Source of the DNA: Eupeodes corollae
Lineage: Eukaryota; Arthropoda; Insecta; Diptera; Syrphidae
DNA: 64,000 nucleotides
Reading direction: 5' to 3'
Assembly: GCF_945859685.1 (NCBI RefSeq)
Contig: NC_079147.1
Coordinates: 11,015,289 to 11,079,288 of the forward strand
A model generated the notes under the pieces. It saw only the letters and a list, made by a program, of their open reading frames with translations. It ran no database searches and was not told the origin of the DNA. The position numbers were made by a program, and so were the translations under genes. This document shows, piece after piece, positions 35,263-47,990 of this stretch (position 1 is its first letter; each line of letters starts with the position of its first letter).

Positions 35263-37569
35263 TTACATTTTTAAAAAATAATGTTTTTCATGTTACATAT
35301 ACAGAACTTTTATAACACAGTATTTCGCCTGCATTGTTTTGAATACTATAGTATGACATTCAGTACTTTGACCCCAACGCTACAAAAGAAGTTCTAGAAA
35401 ATCTATTTCCTAAATATCACAACAAACAAAATATTTGTATATGTCAACCTTTTTTCGTTTTTTATTTCGATAGACTACATGCGATTTCCGATATTAGTCC
35501 GAAAAAAGCAATGTTAAAGAGAAATCCTACTTTTACGCTTTATTAACTAAAAGACAGTGTTTTATTTGTTGGATTACATCAACTATATTTTCACAATATC
35601 GAACATACCAACCTTTTGGTTCTGAAAAGAAAATGTTTAGGTTAAAATTTATTAAAATAATAAAGTTGAGTATTCGCCACCACCATCGATTTTTTAAAGA
35701 TACATCTGCAGCATTTTCTTAACTTTGTTGTGGGATTTAAATGTGTGTATAGAAAGTAAAAAATTTACTAAATAGAAAACAAATTTACAAATGATTTTAA
35801 CGCCATAATTGAAAGACTGCAAGAGGAGTAGTAGCCAAAGTTTAACCCATTTCAACTCACTTTTTACAAGTTGCTATTAAATTTTGAAATTTCCTTGAGA
35901 ATATTTAAAAATTATGTTTGTTAACCAATGAGTTCGTTCAGTCTCTTTTTTTGTAGATGGCTTATGGTCCATTATGCGCGATTTTAGTGACAAAATTTGA
36001 TACAGTTTTCTTTTCGCTGCCAAGTAATCCTATTGTATTCAAGGTGTTCCTGAATACAACTTATGTGTAGGCTTTATCCAAATATTGCTGAATAAAAACT
36101 GAAAAGCCTTAACAAAAATGTCATGGTAATTTCTATGGGACTTTAAGTCGAGCACGTTACAAAATATACGCCCAAGCTTTTTGCCAATATAACATTGCTG
36201 TTGAAGGTTATGTTTATGCTTTTATTACTATCGTGAGGATTGTGGTAATCCTCTAGAGCCTAAAGATAGCAACTGTACCTAAGTATGTATTTATGGAGTT
36301 GATTGTTGGGCGTTTGAAGCAAGTCTTACACTTATCGAAGGTAATATCAAAAAGATATAAAAATTAAATTAATAGATGAAATCATTGCAACCCCAAGAGA
36401 GAAAAGGAAGTACATATTTATCTGTGAATACAAAAGAACTACTAAATATATTACTATGACCTTGTCAACACACAATGCCCAAGTCAGCAATATTCAAACC
36501 CATATAGACAATTATTTCCTAAAGGGCTGATACATATTTTGTTGTGTTGACCTTTTGATAAGATTATGTTGAGTTCATGTATTTTTTGTTTTTTTTGTTT
36601 TGGTTTTGTTAATGAAGAAGAATCAATGTTTTGTGGTAAACAAAAATATTTCAATATAATTCTTTTCTACGAGATTTGGATAAATGACGATTAAGGAAGA
36701 ATACGAGTAAAATATGGATTCATTATTATGGACTTAATACTAAATTAATGGCATTAAGTGAGATTGCTTTTATGAATTTCAATATATTTTTTTGGAATTA
36801 CTTGAGAAATAATGGATATGTAATGTGGTGAATTAATCAAAAACAGAGACAAATTATTTGATTTTGATTTTTGGTGGAGGCAACAAACCCATTTTTCAAC
36901 TTGGAATGAGAATGTTATATTCTTAACAAATTTTTATTTTTAAAGTTATATTTTATCTATTGAATCTTACCTACCTTACGAAAAAGTATAACTATAAGCA
37001 GCAAATATGAAACAATTCCAATTTGTTAATGCTTGCACCTATATGTTGAAAATTGCAAAGCAAATTCCATGCTAGTTTTCGTCAAACGTAATATCATGGA
37101 CTTCAAGACCTTCTTGTCCTCAAATTGCATTTTACATTATAAGTAAAACCAATAGAATACAGCTGTTTAATCTTAAAACCTTTTTATAATTTTCATTCTA
37201 AGAGAGTTGAAATTTTTGAACAACAGTTTACAAGTGCTGCTATTCAGAAATTACAGCGCAAACATCAAAACTTCTTCTAATAAAAGTAGATGACAACTTT
37301 TAAGAATTCAATAACTTGAAAACAGACGCAAAATGTATTCTGTTATGTTAATAAATGCCCATTATTGTTGTCTTTAATAAATTTGTATGAGCCATCGCGA
37401 CAACTTCGAGAACTTTTTTTTAATATGTTTATGTGCACATGTAGTCAATCACTAAAAAAATTGGACTATATCTCGATGTGTCAAAGAAACAAACCTAATT
37501 GTAATTTTTATTGATTTTAGTTTTTAATTGAGTACATCTTCTTTGAAAAATGAACTTTCATTTTAATTG
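35263..37569. other. Non-coding sequence, nothing recognised
   Basis: About 2.3 kb of AT-rich DNA with no supported gene or element. Confidence 0.5.
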
Positions 37570-37840
37570 ATTCATAAATAAATAAATTGGGTGATGCAAC
37601 AGTCCTTTGAAACCAAAGCCTAGTGACATACAACTTTCAACCATTCCTGTGTGCGAGTACTGTTGTCAGGGTTGGAAGGGATCTACAGTTTTAAGCCGAA
37701 TCCGAACGGCAAATTTGAGAAAGCACTTTCCATGACAAGAGGCAATACCCGTGAAAGAAACTTTAGATGGCATAGGCAGGGATCGAACCTCTGGCATGAC
37801 AGTCCAACGCACTAACCAACTTGATACGAGGTCTTTAGTA
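37570..37840 (-). repeat. tRNA-derived SINE, most complete copy
   Basis: Read on the minus strand, the head contains an A-box region TCAAGTTGGTTAGTGCG (37824-37808) and a perfect B box GGTTCGATCCC (37789-37779), correctly spaced for RNA polymerase III. The body carries CCGTTCGGATTCGGCTTAAA-type sequence and a segment ending ATGTCACTAGGCTTTGG. The tail has GGACTGTTGCATCACCCAAT followed by TTTA repeats. At least four other copies or pieces lie in this window. It was probably moved by a LINE partner that cannot be identified here. Confidence 0.85.
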
Positions 37841-38270
37841 TAATAGATTTAGATTTTTAAATTTCATATTGATGAAAAAAGTGAATAATTAATTTCTTAA
37901 ATTGTAAGTTTAAGTGTTAAAAAGATGAAGTTGTTAGGCTTGGGACAATTAATGGAGCCCGTTCTTTCAGCGTTTTTAGTTTAATTTAAGAAAGAAATGA
38001 GGTGATTATGTGAAGCTAAGTCTGAAAGGGCAAATCCAAGGATAAGGCTTTGAATGCTGTACATTTTTGAAATATGTACCTTTTCATGAGGGGACTATAC
38101 TTGGGAGACGCATTCAAGGACAAGTCAAGGTAACGTTGGGAGAAAGTTTTCGCATTCTTGAGCTCTTATGTGACCAAGAGCTAAAATTTCTGAGCACAGG
38201 TATACATAGACAGGCATAGAAATCGTCTTCAAAAAACTGGTGTCGTCAGCATAAAGTTAATAATAAGAAT
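37841..38270. other. Non-coding spacer, nothing recognised
   Basis: AT-rich spacer between the SINE and Helentron-like copy D. Confidence 0.5.
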
Positions 38271-38271
38271 A

Positions 38272-39721
38272 TTAACTTCCCATAGGAAGTTATTGTAATG
38301 GGTCTGATTTGTCAAATTGAAAATTTTGACATTTCTCGACGTTTCAAGGTCCCTAGAGTCGATATAAAAGATTTTTAGAAAGATGTCTGTGCGTGCGTGT
38401 GTACGTACGTTTGTACGTCCGTACGTCCGTACGTCCGTACGTTCGCGACGTTTTTTTCGTCGTCCATAGCTCAAGAACCAGAAGAGATATCGACTTCAAA
38501 TAAATTTTGTTATACAGATAATAAGAGAGAAAGATGCAGAAAGGGCTCTCAAGAAAATTGCGTGGGTGGTTTTTTTACCATAGCAGTTTGAAAAAAAGGT
38601 GAAAATTTTGGTTAACCCTAAATATCTTACGAACCAAAAACGCTAGAGACTTGAATTAAATTTTATATAATAGACTGTAATGTGATACCAAACAGGTATA
38701 TTTTTTGAAAAAAATCAATATAACGGTTTTTTTTTTAAATCAATAAAACTGAAAAAAAAAATTTGTCACCTCCAAAATTTTACGACTGAAATATGATTTT
38801 ATCTCTAAAACAATTTTGTGCAACAAAGAATAATGTTTTCGACATCTGATTAAATTTTGAGAAAAATCTAATTGACAGTTTTTTTTTATAAAAAATTAAA
38901 ATCTAAAAAAAACATTACTCAAAGTTCGTAAAAATTGAATATCGATTCAAATATCTTTTCAAAAACATTAAATTTAGGCTTCAAACTTATTTTATCTTAT
39001 AAGAAATATTGTTTTCAACATTCTGAAAAATTTTGAGAAAAATCGAATTGACAGTTTTTTTTACAAAAAATAAAAACCTAAAAAAAAAATTATAAAAGTT
39101 GGTAAAAATTGTTTTTCGACTCAAATATCTTTTCAAAACTTTGAGATATTGGCTTTAATTTACTTTTATCTTTCAAAAAATCTTGCTGTCAACATTCAAT
39201 TAAAGTTTGAAAAAAATCGAATTGACAGTTTTTTTACAAAAAATAAAAACCTAAAAAAAATGCATGAAAGTTGGTTAAAATTGATTTTTGACTCAAATAT
39301 CTCTTTAAAAATTTTAAGTATTGGCTTTAAAGTAATTTTATCTCATAAGAAATATTGTTGGTAAAATTTAAAAAAAATCGAATTGACAGTTTTTTTTTTA
39401 CAAAAAATAAAACTCAAAAAAAAAAAAAAACAATACTAAAGCTTCGTAAAAATTTACTTTCGACTCAAATAGCTTTTCAAAACTTAAAAATATTGGCTTG
39501 AAATTTATTTTATTTCACAGAAAATATTGTTTTCGATATTCAGTAATTTTTATATAAAAATCCAACAGTCCGTTTTTTCATATAAAAAATAAAATCTACA
39601 AAAAGAGTATCCAAATTTGGTAAAAATTGATACGAGTACATAAAGACAAACTTTTAAGCAAGACAAATCGACAGACGGGATGGGAAGTTATCAGTGTGGG
39701 TCGCATCCCAGCCTCTTTTTT
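38272..39721 (+). repeat. Helentron-like repeat, full-length reference copy D
   Basis: The 5' end contains AACTTCCCAT (38274-38283). The 3' part contains the exact reverse complement ATGGGAAGTT (39680-39689), giving 10-bp subterminal inverted repeats. A CG-rich minisatellite (TACGTCCG units) lies at about 38400-38450. Tandem units marked by TCGAATTGACAG or variants begin near 38867, 39043, 39217, 39378 and 39561 (spacings 176, 174, 161 and 183). The 3' end has a hairpin with arms GGGATG (39677-39682) and CATCCC (39704-39709), then AGCCTC and a T run. No protein is encoded. The features match Helentron/DINE-like elements; no autonomous partner is in the window. Confidence 0.85.
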
Positions 39722-39779
39722 AGTAATTAATTTCATGTCGTTAATCTTGGGGCATTCTAGAAGTAGCAGGAAAGGGTTA

Positions 39780-40130
39780 GTTCGCACCTGAAGCGATAAT
39801 TATAAATGCAGCGTTTAAAGTAAAAAGAAATACATTGAAACAAAATCGGTTTGATGTCAAAAGTAGAAAAGTCAATGAATATAAGTCTGTGGAATATTTT
39901 GTACAATGCCTTGCTAAAATTAGAGAACAAAGCCTCAACTCCGTTTACTTTTTTAAGCGCCGAGAGTGTAACGGGCACAAACTTCACAAAAATTGAAAGC
40001 CATTTGGCCAAAGGAAAATAAAAGATTCTTAATAGAACCTCAAAAAATCGAAAGAGATGCTTTTCAATAAGTTTAAGAATCTGGGAGAGGCAAACTGTGT
40101 TTCTAATAATATACTTTTCAGACCTATTTT
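39780..40130 (-). mobile_element. Jockey-type LINE fragment
   Basis: The minus-strand frame 40164-39757 contains KKVNGVEALFSNFSKAL then YKIFHRLIFIDFSTFDIKP, a diverged counterpart of the YTDFSKAFDKINH block. IEKHLFRFF lies before it. The catalytic Asp context is lost. No PQG or YADD block is seen, because the element stops where copy D ends. Confidence 0.6.
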
Positions 40131-40179
40131 GTGAACATACATAGTTCCAACAATGGTTTTTCATACATGAAGAAATTCG

Positions 40180-41895
40180 ACTTTAACTACAAAATGATAA
40201 AAACAAGTGGAGGGGGGAAGATAGAGATCCAAACACTTCTTAGAGGGCATGATATTCCAAGTGTGAGGTTAGATTACAAAAAAAAGAAGCATGAAGAAAA
40301 TCAAACGGTTTCCTTGAGTCGAAATACAAATTCAGCCGAGTTTTGGGATATAACGTGAAACTTAATGGAAATTCTACAGTAAGAGTTTCAGCAAAATTGT
40401 CATTGCAGGCGTTAAGTTATCATTTTACTCCGCTTTTAAATTCTCCAATACAAGTATCTTGGAGTTATGCACAACCATCAACTTGGATTGAGAAACTCGA
40501 TACGAATATAACAGAAAATAAAGTTAATTGTGTTCTACAAATTCTTAAAGATGGCAAGGCAGCTGGCTCATATGGTATACCAGCTGAGTTCTTTAAAAAT
40601 AGCACAATTTTGTTTAAGATTAAATTGACAGAAGTGCTTAACATTATGCTTAAATTTGGAACGTTTCCCGATCACTTCTTTGAAGCCCTAATAATGCCAA
40701 TCCATAAGTAGGGTTATGTAGGAGACCCTGCAAATTATAAAGGAATATTGTTTCTGAGTGCAGCTTTAAAAATATTCACAATCATTCTTTACGAACAGTT
40801 GAGTGCAAAATGAAAACAAGCATAGCGAATTTCAAAGTGGTTTTCGTAAAGGATATTTCACAGTGGATAATATCTTTGTGCTTCGTTTACTTGAGCAGTG
40901 GAAACTCGACCAAAATAAAAAACTGTACGCCTTTTTTGTCGATTTCAAAACAGCCTTTGATTCTATCAATAGAAACGCTTTACTATACAAGCTATTTAAC
41001 CTAGGACTGTCAACTCATTTTGTCAACATTTGTAATGGAAAGGTAAAATCAGAGAGGATTGAAGTGAACCAAGAATTGAAACAAGGCTGTAATCTAAGCC
41101 CCTTGCTATTTTAACTTTTTCTAGATGATTTGGTTGAGTATCTCAATTGTGGAGTGGAGTTTGCTAACAAATGGATCAAAGTGATCATGTATGCCGATGA
41201 CATTGTCATTGATCAATAAACTGGAAGATTATTGCCGAGTGTGGAATCTAGAAGTTAATCCGGAAAAACCAAAAGTCCTGGTTTTTAAGAATGGATCTGG
41301 CAGAACGAACGGCGAGAGACGAGCAATGGAAATATGGCGAAAAAACTTTAGACGTAGTTAAGTCTTATATTTATTTGGAACGGAGGTCATTTTCAATTCA
41401 AAATAAGACAAACATCTCAAAAGCAAACTAAATAAGGCTAAATCGGCAATATATATAAATTGTAAAAGAATTTATAATAACAAACTAATAGCGACTGACT
41501 TAAAATATAGAGTGTTTAATACTACTGCCCAAGCTATCCTGTTTTATGGTGTGCAGGTATGGGGAGTACAGAAGTTGAGCTAGTTGAAAGCCTATTACGT
41601 TTTTTTCTTCAGGAAAATATTCTTTCTGTCGATAAATGCCCCTCCATATATGTATTATTTGGAAACTGGTCTGCCGTCACTGTTTATTTCAACCCTTAAA
41701 CTGAATGTTGAATTGAATAAGATGCTTTACCAAGTAATATCCGTCACTGATGAGAATGAAAGGAATGGGCATATTGAAAAAGCTCGCTCATTAACGGAAA
41801 AGCAATATTTTTCAAAGTGCGTACTTAATCTCAGCGACATTAACTATTTCACCAGCGAATATAACAATTCTATCATTGAAACGATAAAATAAAGA
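40180..41895 (+). mobile_element. LINE with YADDIVI reverse transcriptase, decayed copy
   Basis: Frames in order: 40343-40711 with ILKDGKAAGSYGIPAEFFKN and FPDHFFEALIMPIHK (N-terminal RT), a TAG, then DPANYKGILFLSAALKI. Next, 40803-41114 has FQSGFRKGYFTVDNI, FFVDFKTAFDSINR and LKQGCNLSPLLF. After a stop comes KVIMYADDIVI (41180-41215) with both catalytic Asp residues. The C-terminus is in 41584-41892 (YYLETGLPSLFISTLKLNVE). It is the same family as the minus-strand element at 49232-51228 (shared LLETGLPSxFIxTLK and xDFKxAFDSIxRxAL). At least four stops or frameshifts. Confidence 0.85.
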
Positions 41896-42404
41896 GACCG
41901 AATCATTAATGAAAATTTTTAATTCAAACCAATAACAGGCATAAGAATCCGTTTACCGACTAAATTTAAATAAATTTGATTTGACTAATCTAAAAGTCCT
42001 TTAAAAATGTTTTTGACTATATTGAAAATCATCTCAAATGTTGTTCTTATTTTGATTAAATTCATTGGGATTGAAATAAATTCCGGAAAATATTTTGATT
42101 TAACTAATCTAAAAGTCCTTATTCCATTACAATTTGTTTCTTATAATCCTTGGAAATACAAATTATAAAAAAAATTAAAATAATAATAACTATGTTTTAA
42201 TATGTTAAATTACTTAATTACAAAATGTAAATAAGTATGCCTCACAAGCAGACGACAGTCCATGTCATGTCTTGAACATTTATTCAGAAGTTATAAAAAC
42301 ATCAAAATTGTAATCACAGAATAAAGAGTTTCTATCATTTATCTACCTATCTATTACTTCTTAGGAAAAATGGCAAGCCTGGTTTATTAACGTTTCAAAT
42401 AAAG
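41896..42404. other. LINE 3' flank with a short direct repeat
   Basis: Probably the 3' UTR of the preceding LINE. A 27-bp direct repeat containing ACTAATCTAAAAGTCCTT occurs at about 41974-42000 and 42093-42119, with one mismatch. Otherwise nothing is recognised. Confidence 0.5.
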
Positions 42405-42860
42405 ATATTGTAATTAGTCCGACTTGTCGAATTGAAAATGTTGACGTTTCTCAATGCTTAAAGGTCCCTAAAATCAAAACCGAAGACTTTTAAAGAGATA
42501 TTTGTGTATGGTGTGTACGAACGTATGTATGTCCGTACGATAACGTACGTTTTGCTATCCATATCTAAGGAACCTGTAGAAATATTGACTTCAAATAAAT
42601 TTTGTTATACAGATAACTACAAAGAAAGATGCATAAGGGATTTTCAAAATTTTTTGGGAGGTGTTTTTTATTATAGCAAATTTAAAATAAATTAAAAAAA
42701 TGATTCTCTTTAATTATTTTACGAAAAGACTAAATACTAATCTACCATAATAACAAAAACAGATAAGAAATTACTTTTGACTCAAGTATTATGACTACAA
42801 AGATATTTATTATTATTGTTATTTTATTTTTAAAGAGTTTTAGAAAAATCGACAGACGAT
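42405..42860 (+). repeat. Helentron-like repeat, truncated diverged copy E
   Basis: It starts ATTGTAATTAGTCCGACTTG, continues with GTTGACGTTTCTCAATGC, a short TACG minisatellite (42515-42550), and TTCAAATAAATTTTGTTATA, then loses similarity. Both termini are missing or mutated. Confidence 0.7.
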
Positions 42861-45630
42861 ATATAACTCTCATATCTGAGCCAATTCTCAAAAACAAGTT
42901 AAATACCCTTGGATAGAATTAAAAAAACACCGCAGCCCTTTGTTGCTTTATCAAAATTTTTACAAACATTGGCTTGAGTTTCCATTAAAAAGCGTTGATA
43001 AAGGGTGTTATCGAGCTCAGTTAAATGCAAATAAACGAATTTGAATAATCACGTTAAAATTATGCGTCTACTACAATAAGGGAAAGAAAAGAAATTGTTG
43101 TCCTATTTCAAAGAAGTCCGATGATTTCTTTTGATTGATGCCAATTATTTCGTTCAGAATCTTTTCCATCTATTTAAACAATTAAGTTAGTCAATTGATT
43201 TTTTAAAACTTTAACAAAATAATCAAAGCTAACTGGCCTAAATTTGTTAATTTTTAATAATTTTTAACTTAGCATACCTTAACATTAAATTTTTCTTTGA
43301 TTGCTGTAATTATTTATAATTACCTCAAATTTTGAAGAGAATCCTAATTTATTTTCTCACCAACTGTAATTAGTTTTAGCACTCAAATATTTAACATAAA
43401 GTTAACAAATGGTATTAAATCCTTAAAAGTATCTAATGCTTTGCAATAAGAAGTTTCAAAGAAAACACATTTATAAACAATTTCCTAAAAATATTTTATT
43501 TTTACACCATCATCAAGTGAAAATCTGTTTTTAATGTTTTTATTTTCATCATCAAGTCGTTGTCGTCCTTTTTTCTCAGTCTTTCTTTTTGTATACGCTT
43601 GCATTTTAAATTTATGTGTCTCCATTACGTTTTTAACTACCGACCGTGTCTCTATGCCTTCCTACCCTTATTTTTCTCGTTGTTTTATATTTTTCCTAAA
43701 AAACACCCCCTCGTAATGCCGCACAGCATTTGTTTTTTATTTTTTTCTGAAAATTCATTGAACCTGCAAAGTACAGAACATACACACACATAATATTTAA
43801 ATGAATCCTAGTTTAATATTTGACAGTGCTATTTTTGGCGCCATCACGGTTATTGTGGTGATGATGAGGGGATGTGTGTGGCGTGAATGTAGAATGTGTG
43901 AATTTGCAGAAAAACCTGTAGGAAACAATGAAAAAAAGCTTTCTCGTTAATGTCAATAAGTAGGCAAATTATGACTCGGAAAACTTTTTCTTTAGATTCT
44001 TTTGCAACTCATTCAATTTAATAGCTTAATTGTGACAGGACGGGTTGCAGTTTATATGTAAATTACTTTAAGAACAATTAATTTTCAATTCTAATTAAAA
44101 AAAATATTCGCATCGAATCACATTTTTCTTATAAATATCCTTGTTTCGCTCTGACAACCTGGCCTTGAAAAACCCACAAAAGATTTTTTTTTAATTTAAG
44201 ACTTGAGAGGTTTCTGCGGTTTTTGTGAACAAGAAGAAGAAGATTATTTGGTAGATATGTTCTTATCACTTCAAGTTTTTTTATATGCAAGTAGGTTAAT
44301 GTACTTTACTGCAAACAAGGACATTTAACCAAAAATCAATAGCATTAATATAATTCAAATAATAAGAAAAATGCGTCTACGCCATGGTATACCGAAGTTG
44401 ATTTTGTTTTCAAATAGGAAATTACTGCTAGATTTGTAGACGTTTCTTGTAAAGTTTAAGTTGATATAGGTACATTAGGGAAAAATAATGAATCAATATA
44501 TAGGGTGTTGATAATCTCTTCAGGAAAAAAAATCAGCAAATAACTGTTGAATACACCAACACAGTTCGTGAATATAAAATATTTCACTGCACACTTCGAG
44601 TTTGAGCTTTGGGAAATGCACGCATCATTTTTGAAAACAGAAGTGAATTATTTTTTTTCGTATAAAGCTTAACACGATTTTTGATACTTGCACTTAGAAA
44701 TTTAAAGTACAAATACAGGAATCTATTTGCTTTGTAATACTCGTAATATTCAACAAAATACTTAAATCTCAAAGCCAGGTAAACTCTTAATGCTTGATTT
44801 ATTTTATCTGTCTTATAAAATTATAATTTTATTAAATACTTCATTATTTTAGTTTTTAAAGTTTTTCTTTCTGTGCAGATTTCTTCCAAAAGCAAGAATC
44901 TGAATATCGTCGATAATACGTTGTACATAGAATTTTTGTTTAAATAAAAAAATAATAAAATGTTTGTTCAGCTTGTATATTTTAAGAACACAAAATTATG
45001 TGATCAGTCAAATAATTTTCTACTACGAAATACGTGTTTTTGGCTTGTGGTAAATTTAAAAAAAAAATTCATATTTTTAGAAAAAAATTATTTAAAACTA
45101 CTCAAAATTGGTTTTCGATTTGAATATCATTTAAAGGTAGTCTTATTTTATGGAAATCAATATTATTAAAACATGTATTCTTGTTATACAATCAGACGAT
45201 AAAAACTTTAAAAATATTAAACTTATATTTTAAATAAATATAAATATTAAAAAAAATATCAAACGGTGAAATTAATATAGTTCGACATACAACACTTATA
45301 AAATTCTGTTTGAACAAAATTGTATGCACTTCAAAGCTCTTCAATATAAGAAATACAGTGTTTTGATTTTTTTGTATGATTCAATTAAAATTAAAAATTT
45401 AAATTAATGTAAGATTTGTATATCTTTAGAAGCAAGGAATTATTTTTAAATAAAACACGAGAATTTATATGGAATGACGAACAGGTTGGATTTATTAGCT
45501 AACAAATTTCAAGTCAATTAATGTTCAAAATTAATTTATGGCACATGACCTTTACTGCTTAACAAATAAACAACATTAATTTTGAAATAAGTGAACATAC
45601 TGTTGCTTAAAACATATTTAAACTATTTGA
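42861..45630. other. Non-coding sequence, nothing firmly recognised
   Basis: About 2.8 kb of AT-rich DNA. The stretch 45080-45180 (ACTCAAAATTGGTTTTCGAT and following) weakly recalls an internal unit of the Helentron-like repeat but is too diverged to call. Confidence 0.45.
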
Positions 45631-45639
45631 GTAATTTAG

Positions 45640-46680
45640 TCCTAGTCTTCATGGTGTGCAGTCCTCTATTTTGAAAAGGATGCGTTTCTTATTTGTCGTA
45701 CCCTCTATCTTTAAAAAGTTTTCGGTTCCCAGATATCTGAAAAACTTCATTTATTTCTTGAGTGTACAAGAAGGGTCCTAAAAATTAAATTTTGAACTAC
45801 TGGCCAATTGTTAAGACATCTGTGATTTTTAAACTGTTTAATTGTCTATCGTATGTAGAGTCCTTTCATTGTAGTTTAATTATTTGTGCTTTGTTGGTAA
45901 ACTTCCTACTATTACCAATTTATTTAATTTGTTGGCCTTTTGTTTAAATGTTTTTGAGTAACCTGAACAAGTAGATTTTGTATTTTTTTTATTCTAGTCA
46001 CGCATCTAGTCATAAAATACTAATTAAAAATTGATTCGTAAGCGTTTTAACGAAACTTTGTTAAATTCTATTTCATGATATTTACAAAAGTAGACAGTAA
46101 TGTTTAATATTTCGTAATAATTGTTCTAGTGCATTAATTGTTAGCTCTGGAGTTTTTCAGGGTAGTCATCTACTTCTATTCTTATTTATTTTATTTATAA
46201 ATGAATTGGTATCGATGATAAATAATTCGTCCTGCTTTAGGCAAAATAATGAACACTGCATTTGACTCCCTACTTTTACAAGAAGAATCAATATTATTTA
46301 GGAATGGTGCAAAACAACTCGTTTCGTTTTGAATATTGATAAAAATAAAACGATAAGTTTTACAAGCAAGAATGGTCAAATTATTTTTGATTAAATGTTT
46401 GATCCTTACTCCTTAAGGAGAGCATCTATTTTTATTGATTTGGATCAGGGAATTGAAATACAAAATATAAATACATATTCTATTTTTCATCACTTCTGCG
46501 AGCACACCTGTAATTATTTCTCTTTTAAATGTTTTGCTTATCCTAAAGTGTTAAATTTGAAACCATGTTCATTGTTCAGATATAAAAACCAAAACACAGC
46601 TTTTTTCGGAACGCACTTCGGTTGTATGGTGTTTTAAGAATCTTATGAAATTTATGAACGGTCTTAAAAACAACAATTCT
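45640..46680 (+). mobile_element. Jockey-type LINE relic
   Basis: At 46140-46215 the frame gives VSSGVFQGSHLLLFLFILFI then NELVSMINNSSC, the PQG block with Pro to Phe and following text. CKTTRFVLNIDKNKTISFTS comes next (46310-46370). The YADD box between them is unreadable. Downstream text, such as the frame 46395-46637, has only weak similarity. The left limit is uncertain. Confidence 0.6.
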
Positions 46681-46841
46681 GATAGTAAAACTGAAGACGA
46701 TTTAAAGAATAAAGTGTCCTATAAGATTTGCTAAATTTTATAGTAAAATTTTTACAAATTTCTGTGCTTTCATTAATATTCTTGAGGTATTCCAAAAGAG
46801 ATAAATATCCATGCAATAGATTTTACAACAAAAAAATACAA

Positions 46842-47797
46842 AAAAAGACGCTGGGATGCGACCCACACTGATAACTTCAAATCCCGTCTGTCCATTTGTC
46901 TTGCTTAAAAGTTTGTCTATATGTACTCGTATCAATTTTTACCAAATTTGTGTAGATTTTTTTTTATGAAAAAAACGGACTGCTGGATTTTTATATAAAA
47001 ACTACTGATTATCGAAAACAATATTTTCTGTGAAATAAAATAAGTTTGAAGCCAATATTTTAAATTTTTGAAAAGATATTTGAGTCGAAAATCAATTTTT
47101 ACCAACTTTTGTACATTTTTTTAGGTTTCTATTTTTTGTAAAAAAATCTGTCAATTCGATTTTTTTCAATATTTTTCAATATTTCTTATAAGTACAAATT
47201 AGTTAGAAGCTATTATCTCATATTTTTGAAAAGGTATTTTAGTCAAAAATCAATTTTTACCAACTTTTATAAATTTTTTTTAGGTTTTTATTTTTTGTAA
47301 GAAAACTGTCAATTCAATTTTTCTCAAAATTTTTCACAATGTTGAAAACAATATTTCTTATAAAATTTAATAAGATTGAAAAAAAAACTGTCAATTCGAT
47401 TTTTCTCAAAATTTTATCAGATGTCAAAAACATTATTCTTCGTCGCACAAAATTGTTTTGGAGATGAAATCATATTATAATCGTAAAATTTTGGAGTTGA
47501 AAATTTTTTTTTCAGTTTTTTTGATTTATAAAAAAACCTTTAAATGGAATTTTTCAAAAAAAAAATGTACTTGTTTGGTATCACGTTACAGTTTATTACA
47601 TACAATTTAATTCAAGTCTCTAGCATTTTTGGTTCGTAAGATATTTAGGTTTAACCAAAATGTTCACCTTTTTTTCAAACTGCTATGGTTAAAATCTTTT
47701 ATTTTAACTCTAGGGACCTGGAAATGTCGAGAAATGTCAAAATTTTGAATTTGACAAATCGGACCCATTACAATATTTTCCTAAGGGAAGTTAAAAA
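46842..47797 (-). repeat. Helentron-like repeat, copy F with internal deletion
   Basis: The minus strand starts near 47797 with AACTTCCCTTAGGAAAATAT then TGTAATGGGTCCG. It passes through GACATTTCTCGAC, lacks the CG minisatellite and adjacent part, contains the tandem units, and ends GCATCCCAGCGTC with a T run at 46855-46842. Confidence 0.85.
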
Positions 47798-47811
47798 ATC
47801 TTTGTAATTAT

Positions 47812-47990
47812 TAATCCGTTCGGCTAATTTGAGAAAGCACTATTCATGACAAGAATTAATCTTGGAGGATTTTTCAATTCTTCGTAGGAGACAGTACCCA
47901 TGAAAAAACTTTAGATGACTCAGGAAAAGATTGCATCCAAGACCTCTTGCATTATAGTCCGACACACTAACGATTATGCATCAAATACTA
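47812..47990 (-). repeat. tRNA-derived SINE, internal fragment
   Basis: The plus strand reads CCGTTCGGCTAATTTGAGAA, then CATGACAAGAATTAATCTTG, then ACACACTAACGATTATGCAT. It matches the SINE copy at 59222-59502. The head is present but the B box is mutated, and the 3' tail is missing. Confidence 0.7.

Noticed and set aside
38229..38591. Arg/Thr-rich (RTYGRTNVRT) and Val/Arg-rich frames on both strands.
   Set aside because: They are translations of the CG minisatellite of the Helentron-like repeat.
43534..43793. Overlapping plus-strand frames rich in Phe, Ser and Cys, suggesting a small secreted or membrane protein.
   Set aside because: AT-rich pyrimidine-biased sequence with no splice context or family similarity; chance frames.
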